The notes: generated by a model not told the origin, from the letters alone. 64,000 nucleotides of DNA from Dryococelus australis (GCA_029891345.1 CM056995.1:215454547-215518546); one strand, 5' to 3'; shown: positions 1-11,760, counted from the stretch's first letter. Translations and numbers: made by a program.

Positions 1-990
1 CTAGATTGTTTACTCAAAGTGATGCATCTTTTGTGTTTGTGTGTTCTGTGGTTGTGAACAGATGTGACGGAAGAAAAGTAAACATTTAAGTTTGCATGCA
101 CAGAAATTAAATTACAAAATAAACCTGTTAATTCAATTTTGGCATATAAATCCTCGAATAGACAAAATCACTGCAAGAATAAGCTCTGTGGTATAGGAAT
201 AACATTAATTTGGTAACATACAGTATGATTTTAGACAGTTAGTATACTGTAACTTGAAATGTGAAAAATTATAATTTTTGCTTTGTACATAAAGTTTGTT
301 ATTTTCTGTTTGCAATTGCAAAATTTTCTGGCCTTTACATGCTGGTGATGCCAAATCTCTCTCTACAATGCATATTTACCCTTATTTGTTAATTTTTGTT
401 AGTACATTATAGGTTGTATAAAACATTTGAGCCAATTTTATTTTGTAATTATCTTTGCTGCCCATTTTGAGCGTTAAAATTAGAATTACATATTGCATTA
501 ATCACACACATGAACACAGTAATAATAATTTAATTGGTCTTTGGTTTGTTACTTGTAATTGGTTTTTCAAACCTCTTTTCCTAGACTTTAGAATCTAGAT
601 TCCATAAGAATCGCAGGTATAGAGGATTTGTGGAATCTAATTTGACATGTCCAATTTTTACGCTTTGTGTTTTTGATGTTACTAAATGTAAATAAATCTA
701 GTCAACTTTTATTTTAAGTTACAACCTTGTGGTCCATTTTAAATTTATATTGTTAATACAGTAAAATCTCCTAATGTATATGAATAAAGCATCAACGTGA
801 TTACTTTGTAATAATGTACTTTATAATGAAAGTCTTTCATTTTACACGTTTACAACATGGTGTTTGAAGTTTTGCATGCGTACGTTTTGAGGGGTGGTAG
901 GGGGGGAGAGATTATTATTATGATGTTACCCCTCACGGTGTGTGTATATATTACATATGGACATAGAAGTGTAATTGCATGTACAATAAC
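1..990. other. AT-rich non-coding stretch
   Basis: No open frame with coding character and no recognisable transposon protein is seen. The only repeat-like signal is a pogo-like end motif, CAGTAAAATCTCC preceded by TA, near position 760. If the downstream exons belong to one gene, this could be intron, but nothing here proves it. Confidence 0.5.
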
Positions 991-999
991 ATAATTAGA

Positions 1000-1790
1000 G
1001 GTGGGAAGATACCATGTTTTTGATACTTGATACAGTTTTCAGTTTGATACCCTCGATACTTTTGATACTCTAGATTTAAAAAAATTCAATAATGCAATTA
1101 AATTTTTGTAAACTACATTTTCATTGTTCTCTACCAAATTTATGATTAAGTTTAAAATTTAAAAATATCACGCAAGATAATACTACAGATGTTGGAAACA
1201 AATTTTAAATTTATATAACTTAACAGTAGGCCTGTCAAGTGTTAAAAAAATTATAAATATTTATATGATACTAAAAAAGCACAGCTGGCATGTCAATTTT
1301 CGAACTAAGAAAGCTTAATAATTTTTATTTAGAAAAACAAGCATTAAATGTTTTTCTGGATTAAGTCAGATAGAGGATATGTGGGAATTGTTTATTGCCC
1401 GATAAAAAACAATAGCAAATCTTCCGCTACCGGAAGCAAGATAAATTTATTATTCTGTTTGTTGTTTTTCATTGGTCGTTTTCACAGATTGTGTACATGC
1501 AAAATACGTACAATAAATATGAAGTACCAGTTGTAAACACAAATGGCAAGTAGAAAAAAAAACTTGGTAGTTGCATTCAGAATATTGAACATAAATTTTG
1601 ACAGTTCTAGAAACGTAGCACATCCGTATCCTTGCGCCATAGCTGCTCTGTCTATGAATAAAACTAATGATTGTAAACAAATGCTATGATCCAACCTACC
1701 TACTGTGTTTTTGTTATGGCTCAAGTCATACTGTTGGGCCTCCATTAATCTTACTTATTGCCAGTGGATTGGATGGGGTTGGGAAACACA
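1000..1790 (+). repeat. GATAC-end repeat family, copy 1
   Basis: The left end (about 1000-1075) carries several GATAC/GATACTT words and a GAGGTGGGA-like start. Similar GATAC-rich ends lie at 8213-8300 and, inverted, at 4285-4405. The inner part (1285-1715) is an inverted copy of 14331-14775, sharing for example TCAATTTTCGAACTAAGAAA. The right part (1719-1790) is an inverted relative of about 8940-9000. This is an old, rearranged non-autonomous repeat. The GATAC-rich ends recall hAT-type termini, but no transposase is seen, so the class is inferred. Confidence 0.6.
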
Positions 1791-1949
1791 TGCGCAAATG
1801 GGTAAATAAAATGACTTTTAAAACAAATAACCATACATAAAATACACTAGTAATGTTTTAAAAAGCAAGTAAGTCATGTGCTTTGCACGCACACAGATAT
1901 ATATTTGTCTGTGTGTGTGAAGCACACCACAAAAAAAATTTTAAGTAGT

Positions 1950-3545
1950 GATGCGTGATAGTCCCGGCTGTCAGATTGCCCCTGCCCCTAGGTAACTAGG
2001 GCGATGCTAGGCGAGTCACGTTTATTCGGTCCGGGGCGCTGGTGCCCGCCCGGTATACAGTACGGGCCTCGTGTGTCGATGGCTGGGCATGAAGTCAGGC
2101 CCTACAAGGTACCGGCATGGGTAGCGGCGTGCACTACCGGATGGTATCCCTCTGCGACCCTGGTGGGTGGCTCGAACAATCCTATGGGAACTGGTATGCT
2201 GAGGCGTCGTTGAAGTGCAGCTTGTTCCCGTAGACTGAGTAACCTGGACCCGCTAGGAAGGATACGTACTCCCTGGGAAAGCTTAACAACTGCCCTCGCC
2301 TTTCTGGCCCGTCTCTCAACTCCACCCCTGTGGGTGTACGGCATGAGGTGTAGATCAGAGTTGCAGGAGTTGGGCAGTTGACGTGTCAGTGTTTGACAGC
2401 GTGAGGGCATCCCATGGGAGTAACTTCCCTGCACCAGACTGCAGCCCTCTCTGCACCACTAGGGGAGCGATGAGAGTTGGGCACCTGGTTGGCAAGTCCA
2501 ATCCACAGGGAGCGTACCTAATGTCGTGGCTCTACCGTTCCTTCCACGTGGTGCAAGGAACGGATGACCTTCCAATGGTGGTGTGGTGAGGGTCCCGGGG
2601 TCACTTGTCTCCCGAACTCAAAGAAGAACCCCCTCCTCACCACAGAGGGTGCAATGAGGAAGGGGCGACTTCGAGCTGACAAGCCAATTTCCACAGGACG
2701 GTATCCTAATTTCGTGGCTCTACCGTTTCCCCTACGACATACAAGAAATAAGGGTGGCCTTCCAAGGATGTACTTGTTCTGTTATGCAGTGTGCGTTCAG
2801 CAGTATCAAAACCCAGTCTCCTGCCAAATCCTGCAGCTCCGATGTGACACAGGAAGGAGCTTGGAGTTAAAGCTGAGATGATTGGTAAGAACGGTGTTTA
2901 TTTACCGAAGTGAAATACCCTGATGGCAGAGGTGCTAACTCCTAATTCCCCCACGGAGTATACGGAAGGTTAAACACCCTATCGTTAAACAGAGGAAGGC
3001 GCCCTGTGCAAAGCTGGATGGATTAGGCAGTTACTTAATGCGTGTTTCCTCGAGGCCAGCTCTACTCTCAGGTGACTGTTCGTAAGGGACCGAACGTGTC
3101 TAAGTGTAACTTCTTGATGTCCGCTGGGTCTTCCTTGGGATTCCGCTGGAAAGGAACTTTGGTCCTCCAAAGAGAGCGATGAAGCTTAGGAGAGGTTGGA
3201 GCCTCGGCACCAGTAACTGGGGCAGTGAGAGCTCAGGAAGTGATGGAGTACTGAGAAGAACTGGCAATCCGGAGACTTGGCTGCCGGCCCTTTTATACTT
3301 CTCGGCGATCCCTTCTTCTGCTGGCATAGTGCGTTTGGGGAGGGGGCACAGCAGGTGCGAGCCCGGCATCTTGATCTTCTGCGGACAGCGTAGTGAAGAG
3401 CGCCAGGATCTACGTCTTGTCTGTGGCGGCATTATCAATGGGACGCCTGTTCCTGCCCAGTAGGTAATACAGCCTTGCACACGTCTGCGGCAGCGACATG
3501 ACTTGTGGACGAGCTGTCAGGGACATAGTTGACTGGTAGCAGTAC
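1950..3545. repeat. GC-rich repeat block, unidentified
   Basis: Composition jumps from the AT-rich background to roughly half GC or more over about 1.6 kb, which points to inserted rather than local DNA. It contains a degenerate tandem duplication with a period near 188 bp. Read on the minus strand, 3290-3300 gives a TATAAAAG box followed by a GC-rich leader with TCAGT-like initiator words, as in many LTRs. None of the small open frames resembles a known protein. An LTR or leader of a retroelement is the most likely source, but this is inference. Confidence 0.45.
2436..2770 (+). repeat. degenerate tandem duplication, period about 188 bp
   Basis: The two units share in order CTCT/CCTC-GCACCAC, an AGGG-GAGCAATGAG-type stretch, AATCCACAGGG/ATTTCCACAGGA, TCGTGGCTCTACCGTT (2524-2539 and 2712-2727) and GGCCTTCCAA/GACCTTCCAA. 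The shared 16-mer fixes the period at 188 bp. Identity outside these blocks is moderate, so the duplication is old. Confidence 0.75.
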
Positions 3546-3784
3546 CTTATTATGATAGAGAAGACATCATGCGTCAGTAGTTATTGAATAATTTATTATT
3601 TTCTTATTAACATGTTCGTAGTATTCTAGTGATGATTGCAGAAATATTACATCTGTTTTAAGCATTAAAGTTATCTAAACATGCGTCAGTTGACAACGTC
3701 TGAATTGATACTTACCATAACAAATCACAAATTTACAAAATATCAAAAGAATGAAATTCGGACACGTCCTGAATCAGATGTAAT

Positions 3785-4405
3785 TACGTATTGTTTTATT
3801 GTACGAGTCGAAAATTTGCTCGTATGAAAGAAACATTTAAATTACTATATAACGTGTCAAGTTTTAACCTCACCGGAAGAAAACGCGATGAATACTCAAC
3901 ACATTTGGGACGTAAATATGTTTGGTTAAGTTCGTTTTCCATACAATACAAGTGTTATTTTTACACTGCAAAAATGGAAATGGTGGTTTTTTTAGGTCAC
4001 GTACATAAAAAACATTCTAATGACAGTTTCAAAAAATGTTATTTACAATATACACTTTCAAAACACGTTATTTACTATACACACTAACTTATTGTTCGTA
4101 ATTCCTATTTGCATCTCCTGAATACATGTTGTTCTATTGCAATCCTTACTACACATTTCTCTGCCATCGATACAAAATAATTAGCCGAATCATTAAATAA
4201 ATATGACTCTTCACTGGCTTTCCAAAACTAGTAAACTGCCGAAAACAAAATAAAAGTAGCAGCTTTGTGACAATAGTGAAAATGGTGGATCAAGTATCAC
4301 CATGTGTCCTTAAAAAGTATCAAACAATAATATCGTTGTGCATGTCGCAATATTTGATACTTTCGATTCTGCGCAATATCGAAGTATCGAATGGCCCATC
4401 TCAAA
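3785..4405 (-). repeat. GATAC-end repeat family, copy 2 (inverted)
   Basis: The reverse complement aligns with 8213-8800 over most of its length: the GAGATGGGCCATTCGATAC-like end, the CCATTTTCAC block, the TGTATTCAGGAGTTGCAAAT-like block and the section near 3815-4070. It is therefore an inverted copy of the same element. The 98-codon open frame here has no recognisable domain and is probably incidental. Confidence 0.7.
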
Positions 4406-6239
4406 AAAGAATAAATCTTTGGGTGTGAAAGATAATGTCTTAAACGTATAAAAAAATTTATTCAGTGTGTCGGGCATTAGGAGGGATGAAAGTAAGACAA
4501 TTGCAAACACAATGTCTTTTTCTCTATGTATGTAGGGCTGTGCAATGGTGATTGACGATGCCATGCACATTGGCTTCGCTTTGAGAATGGTTACATGGGG
4601 AAAATAGTTGAAGTAATGTTTAGTTGAACAATGAACCTTTAAAATTAGTTTTATGCCTTGTTAAATTATTTTGGCAATCGTAGATATGTACTTTTTTTGA
4701 AAACAATACCTTATACCTGTATAGGCTCTGTACATCAAAGTTCTTGCAGAAAAAAAACCTTAATATTTAGCACTTTCCCATACCTTTTGTATGAAAATTT
4801 CAGTACAGATCATAAGAAAATGTAAGGAAAATCATTGCTGTCAGTAAAACTAAAATTTCCAGTCTCTAAGCATTTACTGCAAAAAAAGATAACTACACGA
4901 GTTATGTATGAACTGGATCATTTTGTTCCTCTTCAGTAACAAATCATTTAAAAAAATATGTTAGCATTTCTCAGTACTAGTAGAGCACAATACGACTTTA
5001 AAAACTGCTGCTGGTACTGTCCGAAGATAAACACCCTTAATTTCATATTGCAAAAATTCCAAAATTATGTCTTCACTTCATATTAGTACAAAAATGTTTG
5101 CCGAAAGTTTGTAGTTCTCAAGAATGGCCTTGAAGTTGCAACAATTACCATTCTGATTAGGTCTTATGTAAGTAGAGAGCAGCCAACGTTTTGCCACACT
5201 CATAACTAAGGGTCCATTTGGATCCGAACACAGTAAATGAGTAGTTGACATGAACACAGCAGCAGGGTTAAGGGTTAAGTTTCCTTTTAAAAGGTCACGC
5301 CATGTATCCTTAAGAAATAACACTGAAGGTAGTTCATTCCAATGATGTTTATTTTGAAATAAATTATTTTCGTTGCAAATTCTGTTTATTTTTCCCCACA
5401 AGAAGTGCTTGAAAATGATCATACTCAGTAAAATGTGCCACTGCCCAATATTAATAAAATTTTTGGTAACAAGGGAGTATAAGATAATGCTTCTAGGGTA
5501 TCATTTTATGCATAAAACATCTACCTATTGATTTACATTTATATTTTATACAAAAATCATTTTGGTTTTATGCTGGAGTTGTTTAAACACAGTCTTCATG
5601 GAGAGAATAATACATGCTACACACAATTTCTAAATATTTTATTTGGGTTAAAATTTTTTATGAGGTAGCAATTTTACAAAGTCATTCTCGTAAGGGAGTT
5701 TACTGTATGTTATGAGATGTGATAGCAAAACGCATTTATATGACTACTGATTTATACATTCGTGTTTTTATTTACTTAAATATTGAAGATGGTGCTGCGT
5801 TGCATGTTAATATCATTAATCTAGGTCAACACTAGAATCAACTGCGTATTTGGGCAGGAATTGGAAAATTATGTTAAAGTGAAAGATATGTTAATGTAAA
5901 GTATGTTGTAGAGGAATTTTACTCTTATTAGTACATTTGGAGCAGCTAATAGAAAGTATGTGTTATTTTTTGCATGTTTTGACAATTTTAAAATGAGCTC
6001 TCGCAGGCATGCATAACCAAACATACATGTGCAAGCATGCTCTAAAATATAAAACCAATATATTCAGAGATCTAGAGGAAAAGTCTGGAGAAATCCACAA
6101 ATTTTGTCTGTAAAACTGGGAAAAGTCAGGGAATTTTGTACACTTTGTTTTGCAGACACACTGTTAATTATACAGTAAATTAAAGCTACTTCTCTATTTC
6201 TGTATTGACTTTGGAATGCAAAATGACTTCAGGTACCAT
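4406..6239. other. AT-rich stretch without recognisable genes
   Basis: A 114-codon minus-strand frame (5078-5422) is open, but I recognise no domain or motif in it. A pogo-like end (GGGAGTTTACTGTA, near 5700) is present. Otherwise nothing is identified. It may be intron or intergenic DNA upstream of the first candidate exon. Confidence 0.4.
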
Positions 6240-6400
6240 AGTGAAACAAAAATCATTGTGTCAAATACACACATACACATGCAACATGCAGATGTGCGCA
6301 CAGGATACATGCATATGCACATGCAACATGTGTAATGTATTCACATATGCATGACACATGCATAGATGTGTAGCATATGCACAGATGCATGGGCATGTCA
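6240..6400 (+). repeat. low-complexity ACATGCAT-rich stretch
   Basis: The region is made of irregular repetitions of CACATGCATATG/ACATGCA-type words (alternating purine-pyrimidine). It looks like a degenerated microsatellite. Confidence 0.7.
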
Positions 6401-6551
6401 TACTTTGTGAAAAGATGTATAAATTGTTTAGGAGGTTTTATCTGAAGGTGTTTTTGGGATTTTATATTAATTCAGATTTGTTCACGGTGAAAAATTGGAG
6501 GTTAATAGTTTAGTTAAACTAGTGTAAATGGTGTGGCAATTAATTTTCCAG

Positions 6552-6680
6552 GAAATGGCATTGCACGAGCGTCTTCGTAGGCAGAAGTTTGTTACATCTT
6601 CTGTTCACGAGAGTACGCCAGTACCAGTAGTTACTGCTTCCCGCAGCAGATACCTTCGGGAAGAAATTCATCACCTTCAG
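6552..6680 (+). CDS. candidate internal coding exon of a host gene (CaaX protein)
   Basis: A 129-bp stretch is open in one frame for exactly 43 codons. A T-rich tract ending TTTTCCAG lies in front of it and a strong donor, CAG|GTAGGT, behind it. Base composition is more GC-rich than the flanks and third positions look coding-like. The peptide starts E-M-A-L-H-E-R-L-R-R-Q-K and ends R-Y-L-R-E-E-I-H-H-L-Q. It is basic and probably helical, with a Pro-Val segment in the middle (T-P-V-P-V-V). Both borders are phase 0, matching the next two candidate exons. I do not recognise the protein family. Upstream exons were not found and may lie before this window. The exon call rests on splice sites and frame only, without homology. 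Confidence 0.6.
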
Positions 6681-7944
6681 GTAGGTACTAGTTGCTTTAT
6701 TTAACTTTACATTTTTTTTTATGTGATCCGAGGTGATGTATGTAAACTGCATAAATCACAACAAACTTCATTTTCAGAACTATCGCAGAAAATGTTTATA
6801 TACATTCAAATAGTGTGTACAATAATTCGTAAATGTTCCTTGAAGTTGGACGAAAAAATGTAAAATCATGCACTGGAAAAAAAAAATGTTTAAAAAATTG
6901 CCTAAAATAATGTACTTTGCGGAGGCAAAAAGTCCAAATACAGTACTCGCAAGAATGTTCAGTCTAACAAATTATACCAGTAATTTTTGACCTGTTTGCT
7001 TCTTTAGATTGTCATATTTGAATCGGCGATTTTAAAGTGTTTGGTTTTGTCAGTTTATTTTGTCATGTATAAATTTGACTTACATTGTGTATAGGAATAT
7101 TATTGTATGGTAACTGTATTAGCATTCTGTCAAAATCTGTTAACTTGAACTATTTTTCATGTTGAAAGTATTAGTATCATTTATTACTAATGCTTGGACA
7201 TCTGTTGGCTTCCTAATTTTTTAACAGTCTTTTGCATTACTTCTTCTGCATTCTTATAATTTAATGCTAACCTTATGCATCAGTTAATAATGAATTTTGT
7301 GTATCAGTTAAGTAGGACAAGGACAATGAAGTTAATGTGCTCAGTGTGAGCAGTACAATGAGAAGGGGGAGGGGGGGTCGCATTGTGAACACTTCATGGT
7401 TCTATAGTTCTTTACAAGCTAGTGTATACTCTGACCATAAATGCTTTTTAGCAACGTATTGTTGAGTTGTATTGACTTGACAGGTCATGTAGTCGTGAAG
7501 ACGTAATGTCTGTGTTCTTTCAGTGGTGATTTTTGCCTGTCAGTGTATTCCTGCCCAAAGGGACTCCACTGTGACTCCACAGTGAAAACTGACTGGACTT
7601 GGTGAGTTTTGAGTTTTGCAAGACAGTGGAATAATGTCGAGAAGTTAATAGTGGTAGAAAATAAAATTTTTTAGACTTTTTGCCTTAAACATTTGACAGA
7701 ATGCTGATGAAATTGACTGACTTGAAAACCCTTAAAAAAAATCTGTATATCTTGATGTGAATCTGGAGCAAAGACATTTTCTGTAGTAGAAGATGGGATT
7801 GAGTGTGTATGGTATTATTTGGTAAGGAATTTGCTGCTTATGCTTAAAATATGTGCAGGTATTGTTGTCAGATCAAAACATGGAAGAATATTTACAAGTT
7901 TTTGACATTTGCATGTCTGGTGTAAGATTTTTTCATTCTCAGTA
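6681..7944. other. probable intron sequence, nothing recognised
   Basis: AT-rich DNA after the exon donor, without coding frames or recognised repeats apart from a short G-rich run near 7365. It is read as intron because it lies between two phase-compatible candidate exons. Confidence 0.4.
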
Positions 7945-8064
7945 GGGGCAGTAGTGGTTAGACTACTTGCCTCCCACCTTGGCGAACCTGGTAGATTCCT
8001 GGAAATGTGGCTCCCAGATTTTCGTGTGTGGGAATTGTGCTGAATGATGTACAACAGCAATTAA
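7945..8064 (+). mobile_element. tRNA-derived SINE fragment
   Basis: The stretch has the layout of a tRNA-type pol III promoter. A box A-like AGTGGTTAGACTACTTG is followed by the CCTCCCACC spacer common in arthropod tRNA SINEs, then a box B-like GAACCTGGTAGATTCC (consensus GGTTCGANTCC), then a TGTGGGAA-type body segment. The sequence ends near AATTAATTACAAAAAA. It lies in the presumed intron between the first two candidate exons. Confidence 0.75.
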
Positions 8065-8084
8065 TTACAAAAAAATATATGTAC

Positions 8085-8100
8085 AGACTTGCCAACTTTT
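8085..8100 (+). repeat. hAT-type terminal motif, possibly paired with 15131-15146
   Basis: AGACTTGCCAACTTTT matches in 15 of 16 positions the inverse of AAAAGTTGGCAAGTAT at 15131-15146, and is close to the TIR of the hAT element at 22213-25148. The next bases (TAAGATTTTTCTGTAGAATGTAC) also resemble that element's left end. The 8 bp outside (ATATGTAC) and the 8 bp outside the right motif (GTATGTAT) agree at 6 positions. Confidence 0.5.
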
Positions 8101-8212
8101 AAGATTTTTCTGTAGAATGTACAGAAGTCGTACCATTTTTAAGATTTTACGAAAACGCCTTGATTTTTTCCAAATTCCAATACTGGGAAAAATTTTAGAG
8201 TAAATATTTACT

Positions 8213-9150
8213 AGAGACGGGACACTCGATTATTCAATACCTCTAGAGACTGCGTCATATCGAGTATCGCTACGTGCATATCGATACTTTGTTCGATGCG
8301 TGGCTTTGTCCGCCATTTTCACAATTGTCATGAAGCAGCACTGTTTATTTTGGTTCTATATTTTACTGGTTTCGGAAAGCTGGTGAAGTGGTGTATTTAT
8401 TTCACGATTTCAGCTAATTAATATGTATTGATTCCAGAGAAAGGTGTAGTATGGATTGCAACAGATTAACATGTATTCAGGAGTTGCAAATGGGAATAAC
8501 GAACAGTAAGCCGGTGTGTATTGTAAATAATGTATTTTGAAACAGTTTAAAAATATTTTTTTGAAATGTACGTGGCCGAGAAAACCACTTAATCTCTGTT
8601 TTGCTGTGTAAAAATAACACGTTTACTGTAGGGAAAATTAACTTTGCCAAAAATATTTACGTCACAAGAGTGTTTAATATTTGAATTAATACTACCTACG
8701 TATTTATCACGTTTTCTTTTGGTAAGGTATAAAACTTGACAGGTTATAAAATAATTAGTATACTTCTTTCTTGCGATCAAATTTTAGTCTCTTCCATTAA
8801 TACAGTATGTAATTAAAAATGGTAGACTCGTAAGAAGTGAGTGAAGCAATTTTGACTGCTCTTAACATCGGAGAGACAAATCTTGTAAGAAGAGGTACAA
8901 AACAACGCCCTCTCATGAAATATTATATAAAGTCTCCCAACCCCGTTCAATCTACTGGCAATAAAATTATGGAGCCCCAGCAGTATAACTTTGCCATAGC
9001 AAATACAAGGTATTGTCCATTTCATATAAGTGGTCTCAAATTTGGCAGACACTGTGACCAACGTTCACATTATGTACACAGTAAATGCTCTCGCTCCTAC
9101 AATATTGTATCAGCTGACGAACTGCTGTGGGATCCATGTTGTTAGGTTAG
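8213..9150 (+). repeat. GATAC-end repeat family, copy 3
   Basis: The left end has GAGACGGGACACTCGATTA and several TATCGA/GATACTT words. The body to about 8800 is the inverse of 4405-3785. The right part (8940-9000) is an inverted relative of 1719-1790. The tail (9016-9050, TCATATAAGTGGTCTCAAAT) is also present inverted at 14297-14330. A 102-codon frame (8837-9145) lies inside. Its M-E-P-Q-Q-Y-N stretch recurs as M-E-A-Q-Q-Y-D on the minus strand of copy 1, hinting at a decayed coding part. No family is recognised. Confidence 0.6.
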
Positions 9151-9639
9151 CTATTTTGATGATGGCTTTGAAAGAAAATAGTACTAGGAACTAAAAGTTG
9201 TAATTTAAAATGTTAATTATGCTTACAACATTTATGTTTAAATTATGTTTCTTAAGCAATATTAAATTTTCTTGGATTTTAGTAACGGGGCTTTAAAAAC
9301 ATGTTTAGCACTTATGACAGAGTATGTAGACACATACGAACAGTAAACGTTTCCAGCCAATGGCTAGCCATGTTCATGTTTCCAGCCCGGTGAAGGCAGT
9401 TGTGCGTGGACTTTTTTTTCTCATTGTGTTTATTATACGAATATATCTTATTGGTGTTGTCTGAATATTTAATCGGTGGTTGATTATTTTTTATTTGCTT
9501 TTTCCAAACATAGTCAGTTGTAGGTAGCATTGTAATGCGTTTTGTTGAGTGAAATGTAATATTAATTGGCACGTCGTTAAAACTACTCGTTCCGCCATTT
9601 TCCTAACCGCCTTCCACAATGAAGTGACATTAATATAAT

Positions 9640-10112
9640 TTCCGTATATACGTTTAAGTTTGTTTGTATCAGGAATCATGCACAGTGTTGATTTTACTGA
9701 ATGATTTTGCAAATAAATTATCTAATGCTAGTGACGAACAAACGTGATTTTAGTGAAGTAAACTCGCAAGGATTGCCATAGAAAAACCACTTGTTCAAGA
9801 TATTACAACAGTAAGTTTGCATGTTTCGGAAATGTATTTGTAAATCGTTAATATAATTATTGAAATGCATGTGGCCTGAAAAATGCCGCACTTTCCACAC
9901 TTTTGCAGTGAGTGATTAATATTTGTTTGTCTACATCGTAAATTCACTTTGGTCAAAGTGTGTGCATGTACTGTATATATTGCTGCATCTGTACGAATAC
10001 GAACAGCGACGTATGTATCATGTTTTGTATTTTCATTAAAGTTATAATTTTCAAAGTTAAATAATTTAAATATTATTTCCATACGAGCAAAATTTTCCAC
10101 TGCTCCATCAAA
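9640..10112 (+). repeat. diverged relative of the GATAC-family body
   Basis: On the minus strand this reads TTTTGCTCGTATGGAAATAA and onward. That parallels 3815-4070 (plus) and the inverse of 8560-8790 (shared TGCTCGTATG-AAA, ATTTAAATTA, CATGATACATACG-like and TGTCGTAC/CACGTAC blocks), at lower identity than those two show to each other. It is an older copy or a related subfamily. Confidence 0.45.
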
Positions 10113-10147
10113 ACAATATGCAACTCAAATGCCATACACACATAAGA

Positions 10148-11000
10148 GGTTTGTTCGGGCGACCTGAGCTTTTTACTCTCGAGAGCAAGTTGAGAATTTC
10201 TGAGAGCAGGAAAGAGCAAAAAGCACACTGCTCTTTTCTGCTACCAACTGAACTCCAAAAGTCATGGAACTGATTATTACTAGTCAGCTGATTGCAACAT
10301 TGTCTATCTGTAATCTTCAATTTGATTGTGAATGGCATTGTAAGGCGACGGAAGAGTTTCGAGGCGGCAAAAAAAGGGCATGTCCGGTTAAAAGAGGATG
10401 CTTGGTAACCCTACTAGCATCAAATACTATAAAATGTGTTATGCTATGACATTCGTAATTTCAATATAATCCTAATCTTGCGACACCTGGTAAAACAAAA
10501 ACTATGTTATTGGTTATTAGGGACAATTCAGTGTCAGTTTTATTGCTTGGCATATTAAAGTGGCCTGTGATTGATTATGACAAGTATTTAATAATTACTG
10601 TGACTGTCATTTTAACACTTGCCTTCAAGGATGAACTTAATATTTTCATATTATTTACAATTACATTTACATGCCCTACAGCAGTTCTCAAAGGATGGCC
10701 AAACATATTCGTAATTAAATAAATGTGACAAAAAAGATTTTGGACCAAAACTAGCACTATCTTGTAGTCCAGACTATAAACACACAAATTTGGTGCATTT
10801 TTTTCTTTCTCTCGTTCTCGCTGCTCTTCCTTGACAGCAAGAGTAGGAAGTTCATGCTCTTTGTGAGAAAAGTAGCAGTGCTCGTGACGTCCAAACAGCC
10901 AACCAAAAAAACACTTCCGGTCAAATGAACGCTCAAACTGAAAAATAGCAAGAAAAGGGCAGAAATCTTACTTAGAAAGCTCAGGTCGCCTGAACAAACC
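10148..11000. mobile_element. non-autonomous TIR transposon (853 bp)
   Basis: The ends are inverted repeats: GGTTTGTTCGGGCGACCTGA at 10148 and its complement TCAGGTCGCCTGAACAAACC ending at 11000, with one mismatch over about 24 bp. The 5-bp direct repeat TAAGA flanks both sides (10143-10147 and 11001-11005). The interior has many GAGAGC/GAGCA words and no transposase, as expected of a MITE. The TIR start (GGTTTGTTC) and 5-bp duplication do not fit a superfamily I can name with certainty. Confidence 0.85.
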
Positions 11001-11047
11001 TAAGAACATCAAAATAATTCTGTCTCACGAAAAACGATAAACTAAAG

Positions 11048-11075
11048 CCCCCCCCCCCCCCCCCCCCCCCCCCCC
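11048..11075 (+). repeat. poly(C) run
   Basis: An uninterrupted run of 28 C is followed by a T-rich run. It is a homopolymer microsatellite whose length is likely unreliable in assembly. Confidence 0.9.
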
Positions 11076-11597
11076 TTTTCTTTTTTTTCTGTGTTCATGT
11101 TTTCCTTTTTCCCTCGAAATATAATAAAGTTGATACCTTAATTGGGCCCACATTTCATGGTATTAACATTTCTCTGTGTTATTATTGATTGAAACTCTTG
11201 GTTCTGGAGGATTTAAAAATGTAAAGCTTACTGGCCATACAAACTTGTAAGTTGTATCATTTTTTTCTTTTTTGAACGTATATAAAATTTGTCAAGCTTG
11301 TTACGCAGGGATACTTTTAGCAAATAAATTTTAAGGATTTTCCTGTTTTTAAAGGCTGTCTTTGAAAGTAACATAATGGCATGTAGGTTTCAATGTTGGA
11401 GTCTTCCATAAATGTTTTGAGTATTTTTTTTGTTTTCAAATTAAAAGCGCTCATATGTTTTTAACATAACGTTGTTAAGAATATTGTAAGTGTAACAGAA
11501 GAATAATTCACATAAACAGGATTTACATTAGAAAGACAACTTTTTGGTATCACGTAAATTACAACATGCTTATCAAATTTAATTCTTTCAATTTAAG

Positions 11598-11711
11598 CAC
11601 CCAACGAAGGTGCTCCAACATCATAAAGAAGTGTCTCGTGCATCAGCAGGAACTGCGACATTCCAAAATTTATCGCTAAAGAAAATTAACTATATGATGT
11701 CTTCAACGTGG
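11598..11711 (+). CDS. candidate internal coding exon of the same host gene
   Basis: After CTTTCAATTTAAG the sequence is open for 38 codons and ends at ACGTGG|GTAGGT, a strong donor. The exon is phase 0 at both ends, like the exon at 6552-6680 and the terminal exon at 17331. The peptide begins H-P-T-K-V-L-Q-H-H-K-E-V and ends Y-M-M-S-S-T-W, with a small Ala/Gly/Thr/Ser segment in between. If the donor is not used, the frame runs seven codons further to TAG at 11730-11732, so an alternative C terminus (G-G-A-S-F-stop) is possible. No known domain is recognised. Support is splice sites, frame and phase only. Confidence 0.5.
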
Positions 11712-11760
11712 GTAGGTGGAGCATCGTTTTAGTGTGTAAGTAACATGTTCACTTGATATA

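Noticed and set aside
2004..3480. Several overlapping frames in the GC-rich block as genes
   Set aside because: GC-rich DNA lengthens frames on both strands. None shows a known domain or coding start.
5078..5422. 114-codon minus-strand open frame
   Set aside because: No domain, no splice or start context, and open frames of this size are expected here by chance.
761..5713. Pogo-like ends facing each other (CAGTAAAATCTCC near 760 and GGGAGTTTACTG near 5700) as one 5-kb element
   Set aside because: The ends match only loosely, other pogo-like ends lie nearby, and no transposase is found between them. They are more likely separate remnants.
6240..6400. CRISPR-like or regulatory array in the ACATGCAT-rich stretch
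   Set aside because: No constant repeat with unique spacers, and the words are irregular. It is a decayed microsatellite in a eukaryotic genome.
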